Below, one piece after another: positions 32,062-41,705 of a stretch of 64,000 nt of DNA (its first letter is position 1; the number at the start of each line of letters is the position of its first letter). A program made the translations under genes and the position numbers. Source of the DNA: Gammaproteobacteria bacterium (lineage in GTDB: Bacteria; Pseudomonadota; Gammaproteobacteria; Pseudomonadales; Halieaceae); the NCBI GenBank assembly GCA_024742415.1, contig JANSYN010000001.1, positions 496,001-560,000 of the forward strand, given 5' to 3'. The notes under the pieces were generated by a model. The model was not told where the DNA came from, did no database searches, and saw only the letters and a program-made list of their open reading frames with translations.

Positions 32062-32930
32062 CAGGCGCATTGGACGCCCGGCATGGCGGGCGCGAGATCG
32101 CCTGGGAAGTGCACGGCTTGCGGTATGCCGGTCTTGCCTGGGGTGAGCCCGATGCGCCCGGCATACTCGCGCTACACGGCTGGTTGGATAACGCTGCAAG
32201 TTTTGCACAGCTCGCGCCCTTGCTGGAAGGCTACTATGTGGTCGCGCCGGATCTCAGCGGTCATGGCTTGAGCGATCACCGCGCGGCGCACGCGACCTAC
32301 CAGATCTGGGATGACTTGCCTGAACTTGAGCGCATCGCCAGCGAGTTAGGCTGGCAGCGGTTCAAGCTGATTGGCCACTCCCGCGGTGCAGTCATTGCCA
32401 CATTACTGGCCAGTGCCCTCCCGGAGCGTGTCGAGCGCCTGGTACTGTTGGATGGCGTAGCGCCAGAGCCGGTTGCGCCGGGTGATTTTCCGCAGCAGCT
32501 GGCGCGCGCAATGTCAGACAAGGCGCAGATCGCCAAGCGAGAAAGGCGCGTTTATCCGCAGGCTGAGCTCGCGATGGCCGCCCGTGAGAAGCGCGGACTT
32601 AGTGCTGCGGCTGCGCGGGTCATCACCGAGCGAAGTTTGCAAACCGTGGCAGGTGGCGTGACATGGCGCACTGATGCCCGACTGCACGGCGCTTCCGCGG
32701 TCAAGATGACGCATGAACAGTCAAATGCCGTACTGCGTGCACTGACCATGCCGACCTGCCTGTTAGTGGCCGGCGACAGCGATGCCGACGCGCAGCGCTG
32801 GATGACAGAGCGGGCCCGTGAACAGATACCCGATCTTCAGGTTCACACGATTGCCGGTGGGCATCACTTCCACCTGGAAGCGGGCGTGCAGGACGCCGCG
32901 CAGCGTATTAATGTATTCATGAACGAGTGA
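32058..32930 (+). CDS. Alpha/beta hydrolase
   Basis: The 290-residue protein has LHGWLDNAASFAQLAPLL (oxyanion region), the nucleophile elbow GHSRGA with Ser near residue 110, an acid site in the region LVAGDSDAD, and the catalytic His in AGGHHFHLE. It resembles the MEST/serine hydrolase-like group conserved beside central genes in many gammaproteobacteria. Its GTG start overlaps sixA, so the two are translated together. The substrate is not identifiable. Confidence 0.8.
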   Translation: MTGALDARHGGREIAWEVHGLRYAGLAWGEPDAPGILALHGWLDNAASFAQLAPLLEGYYVVAPDLSGHGLSDHRAAHATYQIWDDLPELERIASELGWQRFKLIGHSRGAVIATLLASALPERVERLVLLDGVAPEPVAPGDFPQQLARAMSDKAQIAKRERRVYPQAELAMAAREKRGLSAAAARVITERSLQTVAGGVTWRTDARLHGASAVKMTHEQSNAVLRALTMPTCLLVAGDSDADAQRWMTERAREQIPDLQVHTIAGGHHFHLEAGVQDAAQRINVFMNE

Positions 32931-32948
32931 CTAGCGAGCAACAGTGTA

Positions 32949-33626
32949 ATGGTGACATTCCCGGCTTCCGTACAGGTAACTGATAGTCATACAGTGCAGG
33001 CCCCGTGGCATTTGCGCAGCCTGCAGGTCGTGTGCTTTTTTGTGCTGCTGTACGCCGCGCTGCCACAGCAGGGGTTAGCGGCGCCAGCCTCGCCGGCCTT
33101 GCAGCTGGTGCAAACCCTGGATCAATCGCCGCACACAGAATCCATTGCCGTCTCAACGGCCATCGTGCGCAACCATGAAATTGGCCTGGGCCCCTTGCAG
33201 AAAATAGGGGGAGACTGGCAGTTTGAAGACAGCGAACGGCAGTCTGGCGAACTGAGCAGGCAGACCTGGCAAGTGCTTAACGGGTACACGTCCCTGGAAT
33301 TGCTCAATGAGTTAAGCGCCACGCTGGACAACCTGCAGGAGGCGACGCTGCTCTACGCCTGTGACGGCCGGCGCTGTGGCCATGGCGCGCAGTGGGCGAG
33401 CAAGATTTTTGGTGAGCGCTTGCTCTACGGAAGGCAGGACTTACAGCGTTATCGCGTATACGCGATTGCAAACGCCCACTCAGCCAACGACGCGAGCGGG
33501 GAAGGTGACAGTGCTGGAGCGCAATCTGCGAGGATGGTGATTTATGCTTCAGCGCGCTCGGAAGATCGGCAATACCTGCACGTGGATATTCTTAAGATAC
33601 AGCCCGTTGCAGGTGCTCTGCTTTAG
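32949..33626 (+). CDS. DUF4892-type exported protein
   Basis: The 225-residue protein has a hydrophobic segment near residues 26-42 (probable signal peptide, cleaved near GLAA). The conserved block CDGRRCGHGAQWASKIFG followed by LLYGRQDLQRY is characteristic of the DUF4892 family of envelope proteins. It lies 18 bp after the hydrolase. Function is unknown. The true start may be an internal codon giving a shorter signal peptide. Confidence 0.65.
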   Translation: MVTFPASVQVTDSHTVQAPWHLRSLQVVCFFVLLYAALPQQGLAAPASPALQLVQTLDQSPHTESIAVSTAIVRNHEIGLGPLQKIGGDWQFEDSERQSGELSRQTWQVLNGYTSLELLNELSATLDNLQEATLLYACDGRRCGHGAQWASKIFGERLLYGRQDLQRYRVYAIANAHSANDASGEGDSAGAQSARMVIYASARSEDRQYLHVDILKIQPVAGALL

Positions 33627-33690
33627 TACTGCGGGGGCCTTAGTGACAACAGCGGGCCGCTGGCGAGGTGTGACTGCAGGAGGTCGCGGC

Positions 33691-34233
33691 TTACATCTGC
33701 AACAGTGAAAGAAACTCATCACGCGTTTTCTGCTCGCTGCGGAATGACCCAAGCATTGCAGACGTTTTCATCACAGAATTTTGCTTCTCGACCCCACGCA
33801 TCATCATGCACATGTGCTGCGCTTCGATGATAACGCCCACACCCTGGGCATTAGTCACGTCCATAATGGTTTGGGCAATCTGGGCAGTCAGGGATTCCTG
33901 GATCTGCAAGCGGCGCGCAAATACATCAACAATGCGCGCCACCTTGGACAAGCCCAGTACTTCGCCCGTAGGGATATAAGCCACATGGCACTTGCCGATA
34001 AATGGCAGCAGGTGGTGCTCGCACAGCGAGTAGAGCTCAACGTCCTGTACCAGGATCATTTCGCTGGACTCTGAAGGAAACAGGGCGTCGTTGACGACAT
34101 CCTCTACCGATTGCTGGTAACCTCGCGTGAGAAATTCGAAGGCCCTGGCGGCGCGTTTGGGTGTGTCCAGCAAGCCCGGACGAGTCAGGTCTTCGCCCAC
34201 AGCTTCAATGATTTTTGCCCAAGAGTCTTCCAA
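33691..34233 (-). CDS. folE: GTP cyclohydrolase I
   Basis: The product is 180 residues from a TTG at 34233, chosen because GGGAG lies 6 bp upstream and the N-terminus becomes the family's [14 protein letters not shown]; the frame itself runs on to 34278. Zinc ligands are present (Cys and His in LCEHHLLPF, second Cys in QHMCMMMRG), so it is the Zn-dependent FolE type. It also has the substrate loop [13 protein letters not shown]. It converts GTP to dihydroneopterin triphosphate, the first step to folate. It is a single gene, convergent with the DUF4892 gene. Confidence 0.93.
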   Translation of the reverse strand: MEDSWAKIIEAVGEDLTRPGLLDTPKRAARAFEFLTRGYQQSVEDVVNDALFPSESSEMILVQDVELYSLCEHHLLPFIGKCHVAYIPTGEVLGLSKVARIVDVFARRLQIQESLTAQIAQTIMDVTNAQGVGVIIEAQHMCMMMRGVEKQNSVMKTSAMLGSFRSEQKTRDEFLSLLQM

Positions 34234-34352
34234 GAGACGCTCCCGATTGCGTGGCTTAAGTCGCGTGCATGGTAGCAATCGTGCGCATGGCAGGCAATCA
34301 GGTTAAGCGGTCAAACTAACCCGATGGCGCGCGATTGCAGTAAACTGGCACG

Positions 34353-35270
34353 ATGAAAGCGGACGACATTCAGACAACACCGACTACTATTGCCGGCGCG
34401 CTGGACCTGTGCACAGACGCCCTTGAAAAAGGCGAGGTATACTTTGGTCACGGTACCGATAACGCCTGGGATGAAGCTGTCCACCTCGTGCTCAGTGTTG
34501 CGCAGGTGCCACTCGATGCCGGCGAGGAAGTGCTGCAGCATCCTTTAAGCGCTGCACAGTTCGCGCAGGTTGAATCATTGCTGGAAAAACGCATTGCTGA
34601 CCACGTGCCGTTACCCTATTTGCTCGGCAGGGCATGGTTCGCCGGCCTGGAGTTCATCTGCGACGAGCGCGCAATTATTCCCCGATCGCCGATCGCCGAA
34701 CTGATCATTGACAACTTTCAGCCCTGGTACAGTGGCCCTGAGCCGCAGCGTGTGCTGGATCTGTGCTGCGGCGGAGGCTGTATCGGCCTGGCGGCGGCGT
34801 ACTATCAACCCCAGATCGTGGTGGATTTGCTCGATCTGGACGCTGATGCCCTGGCCCTGGCCACAGAAAATACCCGGAAGCTGGGCCTGGACGCGCGCGT
34901 ACGACTGCTGCAGTCCAATGGTTTGGCGGCACTGCAGGATGAGTGCTATGACATTATCCTGTGCAACCCCCCCTATGTTGATGCTTGCGAGCTTGCCCGC
35001 ATGCCGCGTGAATTTTCCCGTGAGCCCGAACTGGCGCTCGGTTCAGGGGCGGACGGCCTGGCACTGACGCGCGAGCTGCTCGCGCAAGTTGGTCAGTACC
35101 TGGCGCCCCACGGATTGCTTGTGCTGGAGGTGGGTGCAAGCTGGCCCGCTCTGGAGGCGGCATACCCGAGGTTTCCCTTTACCTGGGTGGAGTTGGTGAA
35201 CGGTGGGGAGGGTGTCTGCGTGATCTCTGCGCGCGAGTGGCAAGATTACAGCGCAAGCGGGATGCGATAG
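34353..35270 (+). CDS. prmB: Ribosomal protein L3 glutamine methyltransferase PrmB
   Basis: The 305-residue S-adenosylmethionine-dependent methyltransferase has motif I VLDLCCGGGCIGLA and the glutamine methyltransferase signature NPPYVDACELARMP. The N-terminal helical domain and the length fit PrmB, not the shorter HemK/PrmC. In gammaproteobacteria prmB precedes aroC, as here (42 bp gap). Confidence 0.92.
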   Translation: MKADDIQTTPTTIAGALDLCTDALEKGEVYFGHGTDNAWDEAVHLVLSVAQVPLDAGEEVLQHPLSAAQFAQVESLLEKRIADHVPLPYLLGRAWFAGLEFICDERAIIPRSPIAELIIDNFQPWYSGPEPQRVLDLCCGGGCIGLAAAYYQPQIVVDLLDLDADALALATENTRKLGLDARVRLLQSNGLAALQDECYDIILCNPPYVDACELARMPREFSREPELALGSGADGLALTRELLAQVGQYLAPHGLLVLEVGASWPALEAAYPRFPFTWVELVNGGEGVCVISAREWQDYSASGMR

Positions 35271-35312
35271 CTTTATAATGTTCCGACTGCGAACAGGACG
35301 TGTGAGACGGCA

Positions 35313-36422
35313 ATGGCTGGCAATACCTTCGGAAAGTTATTCACGGTGACAAGCTTTGGCGAGAGCCACGGCGCGGCGCTGGGATGTGTGGTTGACGGGT
35401 GCCCGCCGGGCTTGCCGCTGCAGGCCGCAGATATGCAGAGGGATCTCGATCGCCGCAAGCCCGGAACCTCGCGCTTCACAACCCAGCGGCGTGAAGATGA
35501 TGAGGTAGAGATTCTCTCCGGTGTGTTTGAAGGCCGGACCACGGGAACGTCGATCGGCCTGTTGATTAGGAATACCGATCAGCGTTCCAAGGACTACGGC
35601 AACATCAAGAATACCTTTCGTCCCGCGCATGCGGACTACACGTATACACAGAAGTATGGCTTTCGCGACTATCGCGGCGGTGGTCGCGCTTCGGCGCGCG
35701 AAACTGCCATGCGTGTTGCCGCCGGTGCGATCGCCAAAAAGTTCCTGTTTGAACGCTATGGCATCCTGGTGCGCGGTTATCTGGCTCAGCTCGGTCCCAT
35801 TGCCGCGGGCAAACTTGATTGGGACTGTGTCGAGCAGAATCCCTTTTTCTGCCCCGACGTCGACAAAATTGCCGAGTTGGAAGACTACATGGCAAAGCTG
35901 AACAAACGCGGCGATTCCATCGGTGCGCGCATTAATGTGGTTGCCAGCCATGTTCCGGCCGGTCTTGGAGAGCCGGTGTTTGATCGGCTCGATGCGGATA
36001 TCGCCAGCGCCATGATGGGCATCAATGCGGTCAAGGGGGTAGAGATCGGTGCCGGTTTTGCCTGTGTCGAGCAATTGGGCAGCGAGCATCGCGACCTGCT
36101 TACTCCGCAGGGCTTTATCGGCAACAATGCGGGCGGTGTGCTTGGCGGTATTTCCAGCGGCCAGGACATCGTCGTCAGCCTCGCGCTCAAGCCCACCTCA
36201 AGTATTCGCCAGCCAGGCGCCACCATTGATGTGGACGGTGCCGCCACAGAAGTTGCCACCCACGGCAGGCACGACCCCTGTGTTGGCATTCGTGCAACGC
36301 CGATAGCCGAGGCGATGCTTGCACTGGTGCTGATGGATCACATGCTGCGCCATCGTGCCCAGAACATGGACGTAGACTGTCCGACGCCTGCGATTCCCGC
36401 AGCGGCCAAGGGCGACCAGTAA
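35313..36422 (+). CDS. aroC: Chorismate synthase
   Basis: The 369-residue enzyme has the signatures [36 protein letters not shown] and [11 protein letters not shown]-like [13 protein letters not shown]. It eliminates phosphate from EPSP with reduced FMN to give chorismate. It follows prmB and is 6 bp before a small membrane protein gene. Confidence 0.97.
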   Translation: MAGNTFGKLFTVTSFGESHGAALGCVVDGCPPGLPLQAADMQRDLDRRKPGTSRFTTQRREDDEVEILSGVFEGRTTGTSIGLLIRNTDQRSKDYGNIKNTFRPAHADYTYTQKYGFRDYRGGGRASARETAMRVAAGAIAKKFLFERYGILVRGYLAQLGPIAAGKLDWDCVEQNPFFCPDVDKIAELEDYMAKLNKRGDSIGARINVVASHVPAGLGEPVFDRLDADIASAMMGINAVKGVEIGAGFACVEQLGSEHRDLLTPQGFIGNNAGGVLGGISSGQDIVVSLALKPTSSIRQPGATIDVDGAATEVATHGRHDPCVGIRATPIAEAMLALVLMDHMLRHRAQNMDVDCPTPAIPAAAKGDQ

Positions 36423-36428
36423 GCCGCT

Positions 36429-36683
36429 ATGGCTAACGCGCGGCGGCGCTATTACCGCACTATTTTTCTCGGCGTGGCCGCCATGGGTGTGCTGGTGTGG
36501 TCCGCGATGGAGCAGTTTGGTATCTCACAGCAAGAGATGCTGGAGCTGTTCTACGGGGTCCTGATTGGCGTGCTTGCGATGATTGCACTGGCGGCCATAC
36601 TGGTAACAGTGTGGATGCTGGTGCGTCGTTTTCTGCGCAGGCAACCAGGCAGCAGCGCTAACGACACTGAACCGCCTGCCTAG
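36429..36683 (+). CDS. Small membrane protein, two helices
   Basis: The 84-residue basic protein has predicted membrane segments at about 12-30 and 42-66 and a polar, arginine-rich tail. It starts 6 bp after aroC and is probably co-transcribed with it. It converges on gcvR so closely that the two stop codons share one CTAG (36680-36683). I do not recognise a named family. Confidence 0.6.
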   Translation: MANARRRYYRTIFLGVAAMGVLVWSAMEQFGISQQEMLELFYGVLIGVLAMIALAAILVTVWMLVRRFLRRQPGSSANDTEPPA

Positions 36684-37216
36684 TCCGCGCAGGTCAGGTC
36701 TATCTCCAGCGTCATGGTATTGGCAATGGCCTCCAGCGACAGCCCGAGCTCATCCAGGTTGCTGTCTTGTGGGATGACCGCCTCTACCTGTGCTGCAAAC
36801 AACAGCTCTGCGCTCATAGGTGCGCTGCTTACGTTACTGTGCATTTCAATCACATTGATGTCGCGTTCCGCGAGCGCATGGGCAATCTCCTTGACGATAC
36901 CCGGTCGGTCTGGCCCCAGAATATTCAGGCTGACACGTCTTCCGCTGGTCGCCTGGGCGGCAGATTGGGCGATGTCTGCTGTTGGGGTAACCCGAACGCT
37001 GACTCCGGTGGCTGACAGGTCACGCAGGGCGTCCTCCAGCGGTTGCGGATCGTCCGTGGCCAGCGACACTAGAATAAGCCCCGCAAACTTGCCGCCGAGC
37101 TGCGACAAGCGGCTTTCATTCCAGTTGCCGCCCTGCGCCTCGATAATGCTGGACAGGCGGTCTACCAGTCCGGGGCGGTCATCGCCGATAAACGTTACCA
37201 TGAAGTTGTGCTGCAC
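36680..37216 (-). CDS. gcvR: Glycine cleavage system transcriptional repressor (ACT-domain protein)
   Basis: The 178-residue protein consists of two ACT domains: residues 3-80 (MVTFIGDDRPGLVDRLSSII) and 92-170 (LNILGPDRPGIVKEIAHAL). This is the arrangement of GcvR, which modulates GcvA at the gcv operon in E. coli. No DNA-binding domain is present, as expected. No gcv genes are in the window, so the regulatory role is by family resemblance. Confidence 0.82.
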   Translation of the reverse strand: MQHNFMVTFIGDDRPGLVDRLSSIIEAQGGNWNESRLSQLGGKFAGLILVSLATDDPQPLEDALRDLSATGVSVRVTPTADIAQSAAQATSGRRVSLNILGPDRPGIVKEIAHALAERDINVIEMHSNVSSAPMSAELLFAAQVEAVIPQDSNLDELGLSLEAIANTMTLEIDLTCAD

Positions 37217-37293
37217 TGTGCTGGCTCCACATCGTGTTTATTGCCACGTATAGTAACGCGCCTGACGTGCATCCAGAAGAAGGTTTATGCCCG

Positions 37294-37536
37294 ATGACCC
37301 AATACGTCCATGTTCCGCCTGAGCGTGTTGACCCCGCTGTTCTGAAGGCGATGATCGAGGAGTTCGTGACCCGTGATGGTACCGATTACGGCAACAGTGA
37401 GCGTTCCCTTGAGGAGAAAACGCAACAGTTACAACAGCGTTTGCGCGACGGCGAAGTCTGGCTGATCTGTGAACTGGAAAGCGAGCAATGGGACTGGCTC
37501 CCCGCCGATGAGGCGGCGCAGCTGATCGGCAGCTGA
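37294..37536 (+). CDS. yheU: YheU family protein
   Basis: The 80-residue protein runs from the ATG at 37294, preceded by AGAAGAAGG; the frame extends upstream to 37234 without merit. The motif VPPERVDPAVLKAMIEEFV and following GTDYG match the short YheU family of unknown function. It lies 12 bp before tusA in what looks like one transcription unit running to 41705. Confidence 0.8.
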   Translation: MTQYVHVPPERVDPAVLKAMIEEFVTRDGTDYGNSERSLEEKTQQLQQRLRDGEVWLICELESEQWDWLPADEAAQLIGS

Positions 37537-37548
37537 TAAACTACGACC

Positions 37549-37794
37549 ATGTCTGTGAAACCCGATCATACTCTGGATGCCTGCGGTTTGTTCTGCCCGG
37601 AACCGGTGATGCTGCTGCATAACGTGATACGTGATATGCACCTCGGTGAGGTGGTGGAGGTCCTGGCAACCGATCCATCGACGACCCGCGATATTCCGCG
37701 GTTCTGCCGTTTTCTGGGCCACGAACTTCTCCTGGAACACCACAGCGATCATCAATACCGCTACCTGGTGCGCAAGGACGCAGGAGTCGATTGA
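37549..37794 (+). CDS. tusA: TusA-family sulfur carrier
   Basis: The 81-residue SirA/TusA fold protein has LDACGLFCPEPVMLLHN, where the Cys preceding Pro is the persulfide-carrying residue. TusA relays sulfur from IscS toward 2-thiouridine of tRNA and other acceptors. The TGA stop overlaps the next start. tusABCDE partners are not in the window, so a related TusA-like role is possible. Confidence 0.85.
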   Translation: MSVKPDHTLDACGLFCPEPVMLLHNVIRDMHLGEVVEVLATDPSTTRDIPRFCRFLGHELLLEHHSDHQYRYLVRKDAGVD

Positions 37795-38438
37795 GCGTGC
37801 CAGTGACAAGCCGAGCAGAGCGTGCGCAGACCTTCGCCAGCGTACGCCTGGAGCAGGTGTTTGATGCCTGTATCGGGCAGGCATACCGTACACGGCTTGC
37901 TGGCGGTGCCTGTGAGCCGCTGTACCAGCCAGCGGCATCGCCTGCTGGCGTCAGTGTTATTTATTACCGCAATGACTTCTTCGCCAGCGCCTTGCATGAA
38001 GTTGCACACTGGTGCCTGGCGGGCGCGGCGCGGCGCAACAAGGTGGACTACGGCTACTGGTATACCGCTGACGGTAGAGATGCCGCCACGCAGCGAGCGT
38101 TTGAGGCGGTAGAATACCGGCCACAGGCCCTGGAATGGATTTTTTCGCGTGCCTGCGGATGGCAGTTTTGCCTCAGTATCGACAACCTTGACGCGCTGGA
38201 TGGCCAACTGCCCGACACACGTGCCTTTGGGCAGCGCGTGCTGGGACAAGTGCGTCTGTGGCAGGCGCAGGGCTTGCCGAGCAGGGCGGCGACGGTGTTC
38301 AACGCCCTGTGGAATGAATTTGCGCATGAGCGCGCGGCGGCATGCACTGGCCCCGCGCAGGTGCAGTGTGCTACCGATGTCGCACCTGTCTGCGCAACGT
38401 TTCCATCGCTGGTTTTTTCACTGGATGAGCTGTCATGA
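37791..38438 (+). CDS. epmC: Elongation factor P hydroxylase EpmC (YfcM)
   Basis: The 215-residue protein contains the conserved metal-binding segment ALHEVAHWCLAGAARRNKVDYGYWY near residues 60-85 and further EpmC blocks (AFEAVEYRPQALEWIF, SIDNLDA). In E. coli EpmC hydroxylates the beta-lysylated Lys of EF-P. A TTG at 37791 overlaps the tusA stop and a GTG at 37797 is equally possible; CAGGAG at 37781-37786 serves either. It overlaps the next gene by 4 bp. Confidence 0.9.
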   Translation: MSVPVTSRAERAQTFASVRLEQVFDACIGQAYRTRLAGGACEPLYQPAASPAGVSVIYYRNDFFASALHEVAHWCLAGAARRNKVDYGYWYTADGRDAATQRAFEAVEYRPQALEWIFSRACGWQFCLSIDNLDALDGQLPDTRAFGQRVLGQVRLWQAQGLPSRAATVFNALWNEFAHERAAACTGPAQVQCATDVAPVCATFPSLVFSLDELS

Positions 38439-39376
38439 ATCGTGTCGGGCGGGCTCGGCCTGCGCACACCGACGCCACGCGTGCCTGGCTGATCGATGCC
38501 AGTATTTATATCTTTCGGGCCTGGTTCTCGCTACCTGACCAGTGGCATTCGCCGCAGGGATACCCGCTCAACGCGGTTTACGGCTACACCCGGTTCCTGC
38601 TGGATTTCCTGCAGCATACTGCAGGTACGCACTATTGTGTTGCGGCATTTGATGAGAGTCTGGGTACGAACTATCGCAACGCGATTTATCCGCACTACAA
38701 GAGCCGTCGAGTACTGCCTGATGAAGCTCTCGCGTTCCAACTTGTCGCCTGCCGTGAAGTGACTGAACGGTTGGGGCTGCCTTGTTTTGCCGGCGCGCTG
38801 TATGAAGCCGATGACTACCTGGCGACACTTGCGCGGCGTTTTCAGCGACGCAACGTGCCCGTTACTGTGGTGACCCGCGATAAAGACCTCGGGCAACTCC
38901 TGCGCAATGAGCAGGATCACTGGTGGGATTATGCCCGCGACGAACGCCTGTGCGCATCGGGTTTTGAGTCCAGGTTTGAGGTACGGCCTGATCAATTTGC
39001 TGATTACCTGGCATTGGTTGGTGATGCGGTGGACGACATTCCCGGTGTACCCGGCGTTGGCCCAAAAACGGCCGCGACCCTGCTCAAGGCATTTGGCAGC
39101 CTGGACAACATGGAGCGTGATCTCTGCCAGGTGGCGTCGCTTGATCTTCGCGGTGCGGCCAGAGTGTGCGAAGTGCTGCGGTCACACTGGCCGCAAGTCC
39201 GGATGGCCCGGCGGTTGACCGGACTTGAGGAACGTATTCCAGGTCTGGCCCCGGTCAGGACGTTCAGCTTGGCTGCGGGCAAATTGTCGGGCCTGGCCGA
39301 CTATTTAGCTGCGCTGGGACTTCGGGGCCCATTGACGCAGCGTTGTGAGCGGCTCGCTGCCCAGGTGCAGGCATGA
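38435..39376 (+). CDS. 5'-3' exonuclease / flap endonuclease family
   Basis: The 313-residue protein resembles the 5'-nuclease domain of DNA polymerase I and Xni. The acidic metal sites are WLIDASIYIFRAWF, AFDESLGTNYRN, YEADDYLATLA and TRDKDLGQLL. The helix-hairpin-helix segment is VDDIPGVPGVGPKTAATLL near residue 200. No polymerase domain follows. Overlapping ATGA starts link it to epmC before and pdxB after. A role in flap or primer removal is inferred from the family. Confidence 0.85.
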   Translation: MNRVGRARPAHTDATRAWLIDASIYIFRAWFSLPDQWHSPQGYPLNAVYGYTRFLLDFLQHTAGTHYCVAAFDESLGTNYRNAIYPHYKSRRVLPDEALAFQLVACREVTERLGLPCFAGALYEADDYLATLARRFQRRNVPVTVVTRDKDLGQLLRNEQDHWWDYARDERLCASGFESRFEVRPDQFADYLALVGDAVDDIPGVPGVGPKTAATLLKAFGSLDNMERDLCQVASLDLRGAARVCEVLRSHWPQVRMARRLTGLEERIPGLAPVRTFSLAAGKLSGLADYLAALGLRGPLTQRCERLAAQVQA

Positions 39377-40554
39377 GTTTGCGTTTACTTGTCGACGAGA
39401 ACATCCCCGGTGTTGAACAGATGGCCGATGCCGGTGTTGATGTCCTGCGCTTTCACGGAAGGCACCTGTGCCGCAGCGACCTGCTGGACGCCGATGCCGT
39501 ACTCGTTCGGTCGATCACACGCGTAGATGAACGGTTATTGCAAGGCACGGCGGTGCGCTTCGTGGGCACTGCGACCAGTGGCTATGATCATATCGACCGG
39601 GGTTACCTGGACGCGGCCGGTATCGCCTATGCCCATGCCCCGGGCGCCAATGCCAACTCTGTTGTTGAGTATGTGCTGGCTGCGGTAAGCGCGTGTGGAG
39701 ACAGCCTCGAAAAACTGCTGTCTGGCGGCTGCATGGGCATTGTCGGTCAGGGCCACGTGGGTCGGTTGCTGGCGCAGCGCTGTGCTGCGTTGGGTATCCG
39801 GACCCGTGAATACGATCCCTGGCTTGAGCCATCGACGCTGGCCAACCCCACTAGCTTGAGCGAGGTACTACGTTGTGATGTTGTCAGTTTGCACTGTTCA
39901 CTGGGTACGCAGCCACCACACCCCAGCCGGCACCTGCTCGGTGAGCGTGAGTTGGCGCTGCTGGCACCCAACGCCGTATTGATCAACGCCAGTCGCGGTG
40001 CTGTGATTCATAACAATGCGTTGCGGGGCTTTCTGGCGCATCGCGATGATGTGCAGGTTGTGCTGGACGTCTGGGAGAACGAGCCCGATATCGATACCAC
40101 ACTGTTGCAGCGTGTGACTTTTGGCACGGCGCATATCGCTGGCTATAGTTTTGACGGCAAGCTGCTTGCCACGCAGATGTTGTTACGTGCGCTCGACGAG
40201 GCCTTGACTGCGCCCGGCAACACGGCTGGCCATACCCACATGGCAGCTTCACGGCGGTTCTCGGCCTCGAACGCCGTTATTGCGCCGCCGGCCCCGCGGT
40301 TTGTCTCGAACATGGCGCGCCCTGAGGCGCTGCGCGCACTGCTTGGGCAGCGCTACCTGATACAGGACGATGACCAGCAGTTACGCGCGGCCATGGCCGA
40401 TGCTGCGCCAACAGCGCGTGCCGCGGCCTTCGACGCCTTGCGTGCGACCTACCGTCAGCGGCGAGAACTATGGGGTTCATTGGTCAATGTAACCAATCCC
40501 AGCGTGGATGACCTTGCGCTGCTGGATGCGCTTGGTTGCCAGGTGCAGGTATAG
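39373..40554 (+). CDS. pdxB: Erythronate-4-phosphate dehydrogenase
   Basis: The 393-residue D-2-hydroxyacid dehydrogenase has LLVDENIPGVEQMAD at its start, the NAD motif GIVGQGHVGRLLAQR, catalytic Arg in NASRGAVIHN, Glu in VWENEPD and His in TAHIAGYSFDGK. The C-terminal PdxB dimerisation domain fills the last 100 residues. It acts in the DXP-dependent pyridoxal phosphate pathway. It overlaps the exonuclease gene by 4 bp. Confidence 0.92.
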   Translation: MSLRLLVDENIPGVEQMADAGVDVLRFHGRHLCRSDLLDADAVLVRSITRVDERLLQGTAVRFVGTATSGYDHIDRGYLDAAGIAYAHAPGANANSVVEYVLAAVSACGDSLEKLLSGGCMGIVGQGHVGRLLAQRCAALGIRTREYDPWLEPSTLANPTSLSEVLRCDVVSLHCSLGTQPPHPSRHLLGERELALLAPNAVLINASRGAVIHNNALRGFLAHRDDVQVVLDVWENEPDIDTTLLQRVTFGTAHIAGYSFDGKLLATQMLLRALDEALTAPGNTAGHTHMAASRRFSASNAVIAPPAPRFVSNMARPEALRALLGQRYLIQDDDQQLRAAMADAAPTARAAAFDALRATYRQRRELWGSLVNVTNPSVDDLALLDALGCQVQV

Positions 40555-40556
40555 CG

Positions 40557-41705
40557 GTGCAGCCCCTGCGCTTGAAGATCGGCCTTGTCGTTAACCCACT
40601 GGCGGGCCTGGGCGGCAGTCTTGGCCGCAAGGGCAGCGATGGGCCTGCGATGCGTGAGCATGTGGCAGCGCTGTCTGGGGCCCAGAGACGGCGCTCGCAG
40701 GACAGGGCAGAGCGTGCGCTTGGCGTACTGTCGCGCAATCATGTCGCTGTGGATTTTGTCAGTTGGGCGGGCGATATGGGCGCCGATGTACTGGGCCGGC
40801 TGGGCTTGTCGCAGCGCATACTGGGAGAGCGCTCCGCAGTACTAAGCAGCAGCCAGGACACACGTGCCGCAGCCATTGCGCTGCGCGATACCGGTGTTGA
40901 TTTATTGGTCTTTGTCGGCGGTGATGGCACCGCGCGCGATATTCTCGATGCGGTGGGTTCAGATTTTCCCGTGCTCGGCGTGCCAGCAGGCGTGAAGATG
41001 CATTCCGGCGTGTTTGCGGTTTCTCCTGAGGCCGCTGGTGAGTTGCTGCTGCAGTTGGCCAATGCCGGGCTAGTAGCGCTGCACCGTGCCCAGGTGCGCG
41101 ACATCGACGAAGACGCCTTTCGCAAGGATATTGTTCGCAGTCGCTTTTATGGCGAGCTGACCGTGCCCAGCCAGGGTACCTACCTGCAGCACACCAAAAT
41201 CGGTGGACGCGAGAGCGGTGAACTGGTTGCCGCTGAGGCCGCACAGTGGATCGTTGAGACAATGCAGCCCGGTGCCACCTACTTTATTGGCCCTGGCTCT
41301 ACCATGGCGGCGATCAGCCAGGCTATGGATGTGCCCGGTACACTCCTGGGCGTTGACATCGTGCGCGATGGGCAACTTATCGCCGCCGACGCAGACGAAG
41401 CCGCGCTGCTGGCGCACCTCGAGCGCAGTGCAACCGATACTTACATTCTGGTAACGGCCATCGGCGGCCAGGGCCATATCTTTGGGCGGGGCAACCAGCA
41501 GTTCTCGCCGACGGTGATCCGGCGTACAGGGCTTGCGAATATCAGCGTGGTCGCCGCAAAATCGAAAATCAGCGCCCTGCAAGGTCGGCCGCTGCTGGTC
41601 GACACCAACGATCCGGAACTTGACGCGGCACTTAGTGGCTACCGGCAGATCATTACCGGATATGACGATTACGTGCTGTATCCGGTAGGCCAGGCTGGGG
41701 TCTAG
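40557..41705 (+). CDS. ATP-NAD kinase family protein
   Basis: The product is 382 residues from the GTG at 40557, two bases after pdxB; a TTG at 40536 inside pdxB is less likely. It has the NAD-kinase-type nucleotide site FVGGDGTARDIL near residue 115, and the N-terminal strand KIGLVVNPLAGLGG is as in diacylglycerol/NAD kinase-fold proteins. It is longer than NadK and belongs to the separate ATP-NAD kinase-like family seen in many gammaproteobacteria. The substrate is unknown. The stop is shared as CTAG with the convergent gene. Confidence 0.78.
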   Translation: MQPLRLKIGLVVNPLAGLGGSLGRKGSDGPAMREHVAALSGAQRRRSQDRAERALGVLSRNHVAVDFVSWAGDMGADVLGRLGLSQRILGERSAVLSSSQDTRAAAIALRDTGVDLLVFVGGDGTARDILDAVGSDFPVLGVPAGVKMHSGVFAVSPEAAGELLLQLANAGLVALHRAQVRDIDEDAFRKDIVRSRFYGELTVPSQGTYLQHTKIGGRESGELVAAEAAQWIVETMQPGATYFIGPGSTMAAISQAMDVPGTLLGVDIVRDGQLIAADADEAALLAHLERSATDTYILVTAIGGQGHIFGRGNQQFSPTVIRRTGLANISVVAAKSKISALQGRPLLVDTNDPELDAALSGYRQIITGYDDYVLYPVGQAGV

